Assembly: GCA_013398295.1 (NCBI GenBank) | Contig: VZSF01001213.1 | Coordinates: 415,774-479,773, forward strand | Origin: Chionis minor | Taxonomy: Eukaryota > Chordata > Aves > Charadriiformes > Chionididae | Direction of reading: 5' to 3' | DNA length: 64,000 bases | Part shown: piece after piece, positions 37,046-49,020 of the stretch | Numbering within the stretch: the stretch's first letter is position 1 | Layout of the letters: each line of letters starts with the position of its first letter | Position numbers and translations under genes: made by a program | The notes under the pieces: generated by a model | The model's input: only the letters and a program-made list of their open reading frames with translations | Told to the model about the DNA's origin: nothing | Databases searched by the model: none

Positions 37046-40000
37046 CCTTTTCCCTTTTCTTAATAGTAAGGCAATTTTCTGGGTCATTTCTGCTTTTTGT
37101 CTTTATTCTATTGTCAATGTGGAGTAATTTGAAGCAAATCAATAGAGCCTGTGTATTTGCATATTTCTCAGGCTCTAAGAAGGACCACATGCAGCAGAAC
37201 TGCTCCCCTGAATGCCATTTTTGTTTGTTTGTTTGTTTCCCTCCTTTTAAAGTCGGGGGGGAAACCGAGCTGAATCTGCCAAAGCTTGAACTCCAAAGCT
37301 AACGTCCATCTTGGTAAATGAAACAGTGCCGGGGAACGTTCCCAGACACTGGAAGGCAATTGTCTGTGCTGTTTAATTGTTAGCACAGTGCCTGGCACAG
37401 CAGAGCCAGGGCCAACTTTCCCAAACAATTGCCAAGCGCCAGCCAACAGCTGGCATGGGCCGGGGCCACGCTCAACAAGTGGTTGATGTGGAGGGCACGG
37501 AGGGGAGGCCAGTAGTATGGATGCGGCCATGTCCATCTCCATTGGCCTCAGCACCAGGGAGCGTTCCCAACCACGAGTACTTTACCAGTACGGAGACGGC
37601 CATGGTTGCTCAAACTGCTTGCACGACTACACCGTTGCGAGGAGAAAGCTGCTTATCCAGCTTCCCGGCACGAACACGCGTATTTGCTTGTAGGCTCATT
37701 TTATGCATTGCCTTGGCTGTAAGATTGATTTGCTTCCATTAATTGCCAAGGGCAGGTTTTTTTGGATGTTTATGTCTAAATGCCAAGGATGAGACACTTG
37801 GGGGGAAAAATCCCGTTTGTCCGTTTCGCTAATTCCTCAGTGGCGTGAAGAAGTAAAAGGGAGAGGGGAACTTCCCGCACCTATGCTGAGCACTGGAAAA
37901 TGATTCAGATCAGGGGTCTGTCCAGGCATGGGCCCGCAGTTGTGCAAATAACGTACAGGTCAAGTTTATTCAATTTTATCAGCAGATGCGCCGGGCCCAG
38001 CTTTTTCTCCAAGCACGGTAAGGTGCACCAAGCCATGCAGCTTATGGCAGTGGCGGCTGGCGGTATTTGCACGAAAAGAATATTTGCTTGGACGCAAGTT
38101 GAAGAATGGGCATCCTCCTTTCCGCCACCAGACCTCAGCTAACACCGTGTTCCCCACAGTGGAGACAAAGTGAGTAACACTGAGAAGAAACAGCAGGAGG
38201 TGACTCTGCAGGACCGTCACAAAACAGCGATGCCAGCCCCAACCAAATGAAGGAACATCTACCAGCCACTACATGTAAGCTAAATAATGCAAATAAATAC
38301 ACAAAATAATCTCACAAGGAGAGTAAAAGAGGAACATGTGGGTCCCCTGAGCCTAATTTTTCTGCAGATGGTACGTGTCAGAAATAGCTGGTATTCAGAA
38401 CTGTCTTTTCAGGGCATGCTTCTTTAAGGTTACTGAAAAGTTCCTTTATTCAAGAAATTAGCTTAAATGTCCTAAGGCACAGTATGTACTCTGAAAATAC
38501 TCACATTTCATTTGATTGCTGTTGTTAATGTTTCAGAAATGAAGTAAGTTTTCCCCTGGGGACATTTAGCCTGGCTTACCCATTTGTCTGAGCTTCTTCA
38601 AAGGAGGAATGATTCTTAGTTCTAGCCTGATAACAGCACAGGAGAAAAACCAAAGGCGGTTTTAGGAAAACAGCGATTTATTCATTTTTGGGGTGGAGGG
38701 GAAGCCACAGGTAAATTTAGTAATAGCATACAAATATTTGTATAAGAAAACTGCTGCTCTTTCATTATTTAGCTGCGAACACTGAGAACAAAAAACCAAG
38801 CCAAGCCAATTTCAACTTCGAGCGTATCTGAACACATTACTATTGCTTTTTCTTACCAACACTTTGTGAATTTGAGTGCTCACTTAAGGGATTCGTCAGA
38901 GATGGGATGAGGGGAAAGGTTTGGACCATGTAAGGTTCTTACCGATAACAGACAACAGAGGAAATGCTGTTAATCTGGCAAGAATTCTGCCATCCTCCAC
39001 AGCAGAAATCTTACAAATTTTGCCCACGGGAGATCCTTGTATTAGAACAAAACTGGAAAATAAACCTCTTCTTAAGGTTCAAATCTGGATCTGGCCCCAG
39101 AAGAGACTGCAGGTTAGAAGATTGGAATCCAGAAATTTGTTGTGAAAACTCCCCGAGAGCAACACACTCAGACTTTAGGTCGTCTTTTGTGTCATCCTTA
39201 AATACAGCAGTTTTTCAAATTAAATCCTATTTCACTACATCATTTCAGTCAGCGATGGAGCCTGAAAGCGCACAAGGTGCCCAGAGTCACCTACAAGGTG
39301 GTGGCAGTGCTCACCTGGTGCCAGCTCCTGCACCATCACCACCAAGGGAGACGGCTGCTCCTTCAGACCCAGACCTCAAGGATGGTCCCGGTGCCAGCGC
39401 AGCCTGCAGACACAAATTTCTCAAGCCTTCTCCAGTCATGTGAGTTACTGAAGCTGCACATTGCTGCTTCTCACTGAAGCAAAACATCAAGTCTGATCCA
39501 CCTGAAAGGGATTTAGCACCTCAGGTAGGGTGTAATGGACGCATGTAATCCAGAAAACCTGCTAATTCTGCTAATATTTAACCCTACAGGTTAAACTCTG
39601 TATGCTGATAAACTTCTGAGTTTAAAATTCCTTATGGTCCTGGAGCTGTGCTTGTGCAGATACACAGCAGAGCCTCGGGCTTCATGTGTTTAGGGACGCA
39701 AGTCACGCTCATCCGTAGTCAGCATCCAGAAAGGAAGTATTGCCCTGCCTAAATCCTCTGGGAGGGGGTCTTAATGTCAAAGGCACTCTTCCGGTACACT
39801 TTCTGTACGTGTGCAGGGTGAAGCTTCTCACAAGCTGCCATTGCTTTTCTTTGCAAAGCCACTGCCTTGGAGGAATTTGGTGATGGTGCCCCTCTTTGAC
39901 AGACTAATCTAGGAAGCGGGACAATCTGGAGGGGACGGGAGATATGGTACCCACTCCTCCTGGGCCTGAGAAAGCTGAAAGCCAACGTCACCGACTTCCC

Positions 40001-42729
40001 AGGAGATCCACCAGGCCATGGGCTATTCAGAGGCACAGAGAGGGCTCACTTTCGTCCTCCTCGAGGCCAGGGTAGCGAGCAGCCGAGAATGTCGGATTTG
40101 TGGGACTGGAAAAAGAGAGCCATGAGTCCGCAACCTCGCAGCACAAGTACTGACCTGGGAGACTGGGACTCTGGTCCCTCTGAGGGTGCCTACGTCCTTT
40201 TTTTGGTCTAGTGATCCACCCCAATGGGTTGGAAATAATGACAAACCACAATGACAATAGCCAGCTAAACAAAACAAGTATAAACAGAAACAACAACTGA
40301 GGCCGGGAAGAGAAATGGCCTTTGGGGATATTATTTAGAAGAGACTTCAGACTTTGATTTCCCAGGCAGAGGAGATGGCCAATCAGCCAATGTGACTCCT
40401 CGGTTCTTGAGAAAGAGGCAAACCACATTTTCCTAAAGCTTCCTGTAGCCGAAGCCATTGAACTGAATCTACTACAGTAAAAAAAAAGAGTAAGGCAAGA
40501 AAATGGGGCGATCAGCACAAAAAGCAAGGTTGGAAAGCACATGACTCCATGCTGAACAGCTCAACGTCTCCGACTTGCTGCCTCAGAAGTGCGAGAATCC
40601 CCCTTGGCATCACATGCCTTTGCTCGGTCCCACGGGAAGGAGAAGGCTCTAATCAGCTTCCCGAGCCCCGCGCGTAAAAAAAGATCACACTGGGTGCAAA
40701 AGTCGTTATGCAGGTAGTAATAGCATGTCCTGTATGTTGACACAAGCACTGTACATAAAGGGGGGAAAAAAAAAGGAAGTTTGCCCCGGTTATACAACAC
40801 AACAGAGGGAGGCGGGCAGAAAGTAAACGAGCTGCGCTGTTATTCTTTATGCCACAAATTCAAACCCGCGTTGGGTGGGATGTGCACCCCAGTGGGAGCA
40901 GGGCGGCAGCGGGGCGCACACAGGAAGGGGCTGCACCAGTCCCAGCCTGTCACCAGAAGCTGGCTGGTGGGGTGGGACGGAGCAGCAGCAGTAGCCGGAG
41001 CTGTGGGAGCAATGGGAAAGACAAATTAAGCCCAAAACTGATGGGCAGCAGAAATGGGGCCGGGCAGAGATAGGGAAGGAAAAGCGGAGCAGAGGGAGGA
41101 GGAAGCCTGCTTTGAGAAGCTACACCCGAGACCTCATTTCAGGATGCTATCTGCTGCCACCCGCACAGGTTCTCCTGCAGAAATAACTCACGTTTTTTAC
41201 TTGGCTAGCTGAAGAGTTACTCCCTCTTTCAGTGTGAATTCACTCGGTTTCTGCAATACAACTGCCCTTCCCTCTCCCCACAGCTCACTCTCTCTCTCAG
41301 ATTTAGAAGACTTCAAGATGAAGAAACAACCTGCTCCTTGGAAACAGAAATATCTTCTGTTGCATATCTTCCTCAGTACAGCACACACAGCAGGGAAAAC
41401 AGACCTTTGTGTTTCCCCAGTTGTTTGGAAATTTGGTGTGGAAACACAGGAGCACCCATTTTCTCCTCCCCCATCCGCTCCTCCGCTAACCTGTGGAGCT
41501 CGCTGCCATGACATGTCGTCAAAAGCCAGTATGTGCCAGGATTCAGAACTGAACTGAGTATGCAAATGACCACGCACGCGCGGGCACACACGCGCCAAGA
41601 TGTATTTGCATACATATTTATACACAAACAGTAACTATTTTTGAAAAGCACAGTAACAACATCAAAGAAATCTCAGGAACCACGGCACCCTTCCTTTGCC
41701 GTGGACGGGCCTTCGTTTGCCGTAGGCAGACCGGACCCTGCCTGGTCTCCATAGGCTTCTCCAGTGGCCTGTGTCAGCTCAAATCCCAGATCCCAAAGAA
41801 GCAGCACTGGTGAGGGTGCTAGAAACACAGCAGATGACAACAACAACCTAGTGGTTAGTAGTGGAGGAGAAGAGGAATAAGTAAACACAAGCAAAGTATG
41901 TGAGTTGCTTTATTAAAAGCATACCCATGGGGCTGCTTCTGCTACTTATGGTGGCCAATAAATTCCCTCTGTCCTCACACACTGGAAGTGCCAGGATGCA
42001 TTATTCAGCTCATGAGTAATCCGCCGCATTCTTTTGGCTGATAGTCAGTGGTTGAGCCGGACTCTCTTTCATGAAGGTCAGCAGCAACACCACTACTGCT
42101 GCTGGAGAGCCCGGCAGAGCCTGCTGGCACTGTACCGACCAGATCCCAAACAAGGATCCGTGCAAGGATCCCGTGTAATGAAGGCCACCAAGGTCCCCAT
42201 GCGGGCACAGAGGGCCAGCATGTGTGACTCTAAAGTCACACTGCAAACCACAGGAAGGAACTCAGCACCCGGTCAAGAGGAGGACTAGGTGTTCACGCGG
42301 CCACCAGAAAAGCCAGTTGGCCAACTGGAGTTTCCCTCTTCGCGTGGAATGATAATTCGGGTGCTGAAGGATAATTGGAGAGTTGAATTTGAGGGTGGCC
42401 TCAGTACCTCGGGGGACTCCGCGCCAACTGCTTTAAACGAAGTGAGGAGCGGGGGCTGCGGGGCCGCTGCCTTTTCTGGCCGGTTTTGAGATGAGCCACG
42501 CTGTTGACCTACGGCGTTAATTCCGTGCGCTGGGGAGGTAGCGCTTGCCGGTGAAGAAAGCTCCTCTGCATTTGGTTTTGTAACGTATGCCGGTGCACGG
42601 GTCTGCTGTGCCTGTCTCTGTTTGCATTTGCTGAGGTAGATGGGCCTAATTAGGGCCTTTCATTCAAGATTAATACGAAGCCATTAAGCTGGTTTATGCA
42701 ACCAGGTAGCTGAGCAACAGAGACATCTA

Positions 42730-43095
42730 AAACAAGTATGAGGCAATGTCGGAGGCTGAAACCACGCCATCAGCAGGCTTTCGCTGTGAAAAGGCACGGG
42801 AAGCGCCGGAGCGAGCGGGCTGGAGACAAAACGCAGGATGAGGGAGGATTCGCTGCGAACGACGAGCAGGAGCGGCCAAACCAGCCCCACACCGGCGGCG
42901 GGATGAGCTCAATGTGGAGGCTGGCGGCTCCCAGCGCCCCACCATGCCGCCGTTACCCGCTTCGCCCCGCGCCCGGCAGGATAAGCCCTGGGAGCTCTGT
43001 TCCGCAGCGGCGGCGCAGGAATGGGTTGCCTGATTCATTGCCAGCCTCCCCTCCGAGGAGGATGGCTCCGAAGGAACTTGGGGCGTTTTTCTAAC
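42730..43095. promoter_or_regulatory. CpG-island-like block downstream of KLF5
   Basis: By eye there are about 30 CpGs between 42750 and 43020, in GC-rich sequence surrounded by AT-rich DNA. The block begins about 1 kb past the predicted KLF5 3' end. Open frames of 118 codons (plus) and 159 codons (minus) overlap here; both are explained by the GC richness and neither resembles a known protein. Candidates are a promoter of an unannotated non-coding transcript, possibly antisense to KLF5, or an enhancer. Confidence 0.5.
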
Positions 43096-44094
43096 GGCTG
43101 GATGAGAAAAGGGCAGCAACGCTTCCGGGAGTTCCCTCTCCTTATTCTCCAAAAATGTCGCTCTGAAGTGTTTGCGGTTGGGCCGAGTCAGGCGAGACGC
43201 TGGCAAGTTTGCTTGGTAATTAACCAGGCCTTCGCTGACCTTGTTAATGCTATCCCACGTATTTTTTTAAAAGGAGGGATTAGCTGACGTGGGAGAGGCT
43301 AATTAAGAGAGAGAAATCAACTAAAGAAAAATCAAAGCTAGGTTGCAAGGAAAGAACAGAGAAATTCAAGAAAGGATTTAGGAGCCGGAGTGTACAAGAC
43401 AACTGATGATTATAATTTGGTAGTAAATGATATTTAAACTGCTGCTTTTATTGGGTTTAAGATATTTTTTTTTTTAAAGAAGCTCAGCATCCCTGTTTTC
43501 TTTAAGCTCAGAGGAAAGGATGAGAAGACAGATGTAACCCCTGGATCCGAACATTACACATCCACTCGGACGTCCTTTTCGACTGAACCACAGTTCTGTC
43601 TTCTAAGGGAAAGACACCAACAAGGAGACACTGCTTGGGGGTCACTCCATCATGCTGCTACGGGACCCTCCTGTCTTTCTAGGCCATAAAAGGCAGTTTT
43701 GGGGGAGAAACTTCTTTTGGGACGTGCCGTGGATGAGCGTGACTAGGCTTTACCCACCGTGAAAGCGGGAGAGACTTTGTATACTCTTTCTATGCACCCA
43801 ACAGGTTATCTTTCATTTACAACCACGCTACTGTGGAAGGACTTTCACAACCATTTTCAGGCTACCGTACACTTCCTTTAAAGTTCTGATGGCAGAAAAG
43901 CACCATCCCTTACCCCTTTATTATCTTCATCGGGGCGGGATGCAGAAGTGCCAGGTACTTTCCACAGAGAGAATCCCTCCTATGGAGAACAGACATTCTT
44001 AGCTTAGTATCACTATGATTTCCAGCTCCCAGTGCAAAACCACAGAAGTTTCACTGTCAGGAGCTACAGAGAGCACACGCACGCACACACACAC
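43096..44094. other. KLF5 downstream flank, no gene seen
   Basis: Sequence between the CpG-rich block and the KLF5 poly(A) site. AT-rich with a T run near 43468-43477 and CA-rich DNA at 44074-44096 that serves as the GU-rich downstream element on the minus strand. Confidence 0.6.
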
Positions 44095-44108
44095 ATTAGG
44101 CACTTTGT

Positions 44109-44114
44109 TTTATT
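44109..44114 (-). terminator. KLF5 poly(A) signal AATAAA
   Basis: On the minus strand an AATAAA hexamer lies at 44114-44109. It is preceded by a 20-base T run (44138-44119). About 15-45 bases past it lies a GT-rich stretch, seen on the plus strand as CA/CG-rich DNA at about 44074-44096. Hexamer, upstream U-rich element and downstream GU-rich element together are the standard vertebrate cleavage and polyadenylation layout. Cleavage is expected near 44,095. Confidence 0.8.
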
Positions 44115-44450
44115 TTGCAAAAAAAAAAAAAAAAAAAAGTCTTTATATATAAAACATTTCATTCTCTCTCAAAACATTCTACAACTATACAGCTGTTTGC
44201 TCCGTCATTTGCATAGGAAATACCACAATACAAAAATAAGGTAGGGGGGAGGCAAAAGAAGCAAAACAGCAACCAATTTATGCATGTGTTTCCATGTATA
44301 AACATTTGAAGCCTTACAAAATTATTTACATCGTTTGTCAACTATTTACATTAAGAGCAACATTTCTAACTATAACAAACAAAACTATAATTTATCAAGT
44401 ATATGTAAAATTGTCTTAAAAAAAAAAAAAAGAGTCTATCGTATACCACA

Positions 44451-44459
44451 AATAAATAA
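44451..44459 (-). promoter_or_regulatory. AU-rich element nonamer in KLF5 3' UTR
   Basis: In the mRNA sense the sequence reads UUAUUUAUU, the class of AU-rich nonamer bound by TTP/HuR-type proteins in unstable transcripts. It lies inside a longer run of overlapping UUUAUUU. Presence is seen directly; function is inferred from the motif. Confidence 0.5.
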
Positions 44460-45033
44460 AGACAAACAACAGTTTTAACAAAGCTAGGTTTCCTGCAAGA
44501 CCCCTTTTTGGTATTTTGATTGTCTAGTCTAGCCTTTGGTTGACAGCTCAATATTACAGCTTGCAAAGTCCAGACACTTATTAGGTTGGTTTGGTTTTCT
44601 CCTGTCGTCTGGCCAAATCCTACACGGTCTAACCTCATCTTTGGCCCTTCATCTCCTCTTTCAAGGCTGAACACGGTGGATCAAAGTCATTGTTAGCATA
44701 AAAGGGCACCACTTCATTGACTTCAGTGGAGTTTCAGCTACTTCTGTCAGCAGTAAATTTTCCCCTGCGTGTGTCAATCGGAACAGTGGATTAACTAAAC
44801 TGCACTGTAATTTTAAACAAAATTACTGTATCCTTTACCTTCTAGTAAATTACATGCAATATCCACATGAAACTAGATCATACTGGTGCTGAACCAGCTT
44901 AACATGTCTGTATATGAAAATTGCATCCTAAATCCTTCTTTTTAAAGTGATACTAAGTTTAGCTTATAGTAAGAGGTTTAAAATTCTGCGTTTGTTGTAA
45001 CTATCCCCGTTATTTAAGCTTCCAACATTGACT

Positions 45034-45041
45034 TTCCAGTT
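45034..45041 (-). promoter_or_regulatory. miR-145-5p type 8mer seed site (distal)
   Basis: This is a second AACTGGAA in the mRNA sense, about 835 bases after the stop codon and 714 bases from the first site. It is the same 8mer class. Confidence 0.45.
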
Positions 45042-45630
45042 CATTCTACGTGTTTTGCCCTTTTAAGCGATTTGAAAACAAAATCCTGCTTTGAATATTC
45101 AGTGCACACCGTTTGAGTTAACAGGTACAAAACATCTGAATGCTCAGCTCATTTCTCTTAAGAAAAACGAGGCTAAGTAGGTACTGCTTTGAGAGGTATT
45201 TAAGCAACTTTTTTTTGTAAATGTGCCATATTATCAAATGTAAAACAACTGCTTTTTTCAGATGACTCTTAGAAAACTTTCGTATTAAACCTAAAAAGCT
45301 GATTTGCATATTTACAAAATCTTTGTCATAGCAAACATGCAACATACAGAACAAAATGTTTTGTTCTATGGCTGTTCATGAATTCTTCTATGTACTTTGT
45401 CTCCACAGAACGACTTAACATTGAAAAAAACCCCACAAGTACTAAACGTGTCCAGTAAGAACCTGACAGATAACAATTCATGGCTTTTCAACTGCGTTCA
45501 TTTATCTGCAGCCTCTCATTAATTCATTTACTAAACATTGTCACAATAATGACAGTGCTTTGGTCAAAACACCGCAAGAGAAAAAAAAAATGTATAAAGC
45601 TGCAATGTGTCGAGACATAATACTTGTAAA

Positions 45631-45637
45631 GAGATGA
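45631..45637 (-). promoter_or_regulatory. miR-143-3p type 7mer seed site
   Basis: The mRNA sense reads TCATCTC, complementary to miR-143-3p positions 2-8, with one further pairing base at position 9. miR-143 and miR-145 are co-transcribed in vertebrates, so finding sites for both in one 3' UTR is coherent. Function is inferred. Confidence 0.4.
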
Positions 45638-45747
45638 AACCTGCTGACTAAAGCCATATACATCATGAGAGCAAACAAATAACCGAACACTCTGGTATTG
45701 TGATACAGTGTCTTCCCCTTTTCTGCATAAATATACAAAATATACAT

Positions 45748-45755
45748 TTCCAGTT
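45748..45755 (-). promoter_or_regulatory. miR-145-5p type 8mer seed site (stop-proximal)
   Basis: The mRNA-sense sequence AACTGGAA pairs with miR-145-5p seed positions 2-8 and has A opposite position 1. It lies about 120 bases after the stop codon. KLF5 is an established miR-145 target in mammalian smooth muscle; use of this avian site is inferred. Confidence 0.5.
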
Positions 45756-45875
45756 TCTTTTGAGATTTCTTTCAAATGGATAACCCATACTCAAAAATTA
45801 AACTCATTTTCGTTGTATGTCGAGTCAATAGGAAATTGCATAGATACAGAACAGCCTCAACGACAAGTCCAGCTT

Positions 45876-46190
<315 letters not shown>

Positions 46191-48929
46191 TTATTCACAG
46201 CTCTATGCAACAGGCCCCAAACTAACAGCCTCTCTGTTTCTTCAGCAAATTTTGCTCTTGCATCTGTGATTAAATACCTCAGCAAAACCTAAGAAACTTT
46301 CTAACGTACAGCTTGGAGACAGCCACGGTACAGAAATACACAGAGGCATGAGTTACCAAAATGGCTAAATTCAGTTATACAGAGCTATTTTTTAAGAGGT
46401 CTGAAATGGGAAGGAATATTTCTATAAAGATTCTTGTAGTGTGCAGATCCGCTCAAGAGCTTCTGAAGTGTGAAGAAAGGGGCGCAGTATGTTACAAACA
46501 CAACGGGGATAGTATTTTCTAAAATGTCAGGGGCAATAAAAACTTGTGGTATCCTGGTTTGGGCTAGCTATATATAGGAGAAAGCACCTAAAAGATCAAA
46601 GCGCCTGTTTTCAGAATTAAATGCCTACAATCAGGTGCTTAAATAACTGTATTTTAGAGGTGGCAAGTGCTTGCTGTCTCCATCAGTCTATACTGGCGTA
46701 GTGGGAGCACAGTGCCTCTGACAACACGCTGTGTTACAGTAGCTCTGAACACAACCTGAATACTGGCCCAAGCACCTAAAATATTTGCATTCATCCATTT
46801 TAGAACTAGAAATGGGGTATTTTAAGCATGCCTCTAATTTCTAGGTTTTGTTGAAATGGGATAAATATGAAGCCACAAAGCCAAGATGGCTTCTGTGTGA
46901 AACCAGAACTTTACGCATGTTACATATACCTGCTCGGGAGCTGGTATGGACATGATGTCACCATACAAGCAACCTTCATATAAATAAAGTGGCTAAGATT
47001 ACCTATTTATAGGCTATTGCTTGATGTTGGTTGACAAAAACACCTTTCAGTTGGGAGAATGGATTGCTATCTACATCCTTTGTATTAATTTCACCCATTT
47101 GGCAAGAAGAGAAAGAAAAATTAGTTTATCGAAGCACTCAGCAGCAACTTCCTCTGGAGCAGAATCAGACCATGGCTGAGCTTTCCAAAAAGTCCTTTCT
47201 GACACATCTTAAAGATCTTCTCCCTCTCCATTGGTCTCAGACCTTTACCCTCACAGTCTCAGTCCTACAGTACAGTGGAGTGACTCCTACTTTTCCCTGT
47301 TGTACTATGGCACGAACACACAGAAGACAGACAGAAGCCAGTATCCTGCAACCAGACTGTTTGTTCTGCACCAGTTATGCAGAGAACGCCATTTGAGAAA
47401 CTCCAAAACATTACTTCAGAGATGCTAATTTATCGTGCAGAAAAAATTATGAAACTGGTTTTGTCTGGGAGTTTCTACTGCTTCTTCTGATCAACTAACC
47501 AGTAACTTGCCGTCTACTGCTAAGAGCAGAAGCAGCCCTTTGCTCACAATGAGGACATGACTTCACGTTGGCACCGCCATCACAACCCGAACCAGACCTC
47601 TACAAGAAAAACTAACCACCCAACCAACCAACCACCTCTTTGCATAAACAGCGACTGGGATTTATTGAAATCACAGTGGAAACATATCATTCCTTAAGAA
47701 AAACAAACTCAGAGCCTGGCATCACCTCTCACAGAGTTCAAAATCATTTGGTGGATGGCGAATCAGACCACAAATCATTAAAAATTTCTGTCATAGCTGA
47801 ATTTACTCTGTCTGATGCTGACTGAAGGCCGTAATGACCCATCATACAGGGCTCCTTTTTTGCTCTATGCAACATATACTGTAGGTTAAAACACAGATTT
47901 CATTCACACACAGTGTGCAAAGCTTTTCTAACATCAGAGAAGCCAGTTGAGATAACATATTTGGTCTTCATGGCAGAATGAGAGGAAAGGTCTCTATCCA
48001 GTGAGGGATCTTTTGCACTATATACATCATCCTTAATGTATTTAAAGTGGGTTATTACTGCAGTCTGTAAAAGACAGTGTTGCTGATCCATAAGCGCAGC
48101 ACCAGAGAGATCTTCCATCAACACTTTGTGTTAAAACACACGTGCTCACATGGAGGTTGCACAAAAGCATTACTCCTGTGTTTGGAGCACCTTCGCTTAG
48201 AGCCAGCGTATATCTCTCTTTTTCTCCTTTCTCCTTTTCTTCCATATTGGCTTCAAACTCTTCTTTAAAAGCCTTCACTTCACACTGCCGTATTATAATT
48301 GCTGCTAAAACTCCCAGTCTTGTGATCCCCCCCATCCTAACTGCCCAGAGAGAGCATGCGCGTAGTCAGGCCTCTCCCTATACTCCAAATGCTTGCTTAT
48401 CCACTTTGCAGAATTACATGAGGAATGAGAGAAATGTTAAAGAGGGCGGGAAAACAGCACTAGTTGAACAAAAGCCTAGGAATATCCAGACCGGACCGGG
48501 GACCAGGAGATTCAAATCGTCGTTTCCAAGCCTGGCACTGAAGAGGTATGAAGTATGCGCAACTTCACCGAGCATCGGACTACACTGTGCTCAAAAATCA
48601 GTCTCAGCGTTGTCTTGTGTAGGTGGTACCTGACTCTCTCTGAGTCCAAACTCAACTGCTGCCCCCCATTAAAACTCTTTTTTTACCCTGCGAGCAGCAT
48701 CAGCAGGTGATTTGAAGGCTGCTGGCACACCAACTGCCAGCAGTTGGGGCAGTGGTGAACCCTGCGCCTTGCTGGGCGCCACAGCTTCCAAGCCGACGCT
48801 GAATGCCATGGCCTCATCAAACTCCAGGGGTCCTGACTTCCCAAGACACTATCTAGAAACTTACCCCACTGCCACGGTCACTTCACCGGCTGCCACAGTC
48901 ACAAATCCTCCCTGGGGCAACAGCGTTGC

Positions 48930-49020
48930 TCGGGGGAAAAAGCCAGGCAGTGCCAGGCGGAACCGCAGCACGCCGCCTCGCCGTCCGGCTCCTGCAGACC
49001 CGCGTTAAAGCGAGCAGCGC
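48930..49020. other. CpG-enriched patch in KLF5 intron 3
   Basis: This is a short cluster of CpGs, about a dozen within 90 bp. An open frame of 98 codons covers it on the plus strand but has no recognisable similarity. It is likely just local GC richness. Confidence 0.3.

Larger units (their letters stand above)
29267..42729. other. Intergenic, no gene seen, no CR1
   Basis: 13 kb without a recognised gene or CR1 copy. Locally GC-richer sections (30.9-31.8, 32.6-33.5, 34.4-35.0 and 40.6-41.1 kb) carry open frames up to 179 codons on overlapping strands, none with known domains. Simple tracts are at 35046-35091 (GGTTTGGGTTGGG-like), 36847-36893 and 37009-37045. A non-coding transcript cannot be excluded from sequence alone. 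Confidence 0.6.
44095..45875 (-). other. KLF5: KLF5 3' untranslated region
   Basis: This is the stretch from the stop codon to the probable cleavage site, about 1.78 kb. It is AT-rich, has no coding signal and no recognisable mobile element. In the mRNA sense it contains two AACTGGAA sites (45755-45748 and 45041-45034), which match the miR-145 seed, and one TCATCTC site (45637-45631), which matches the miR-143 seed. It also has an AU-rich nonamer UUAUUUAUU (44459-44451) and, just before the poly(A) signal, a 20-base U run (44138-44119). The exact 3' end is inferred, not observed. I saw only one AATAAA in the mRNA sense across the interval, so no strong alternative end is visible. Confidence 0.8.

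Noticed and set aside
40027..40542. 171-codon minus-strand frame with a hydrophobic stretch
   Set aside because: The hydrophobic part comes from T-rich codons. No family resemblance and no gene structure.
42727..43206. Overlapping frames of 159 (minus) and 118 (plus) codons in the CpG block
   Set aside because: Both strands are open because of GC richness. No known domain, splice support or conservation evidence is available.
48480..48560. Possible tRNA-like B-box (GATTCAAATC)
   Set aside because: No A-box at the right distance and no cloverleaf pairing could be found.
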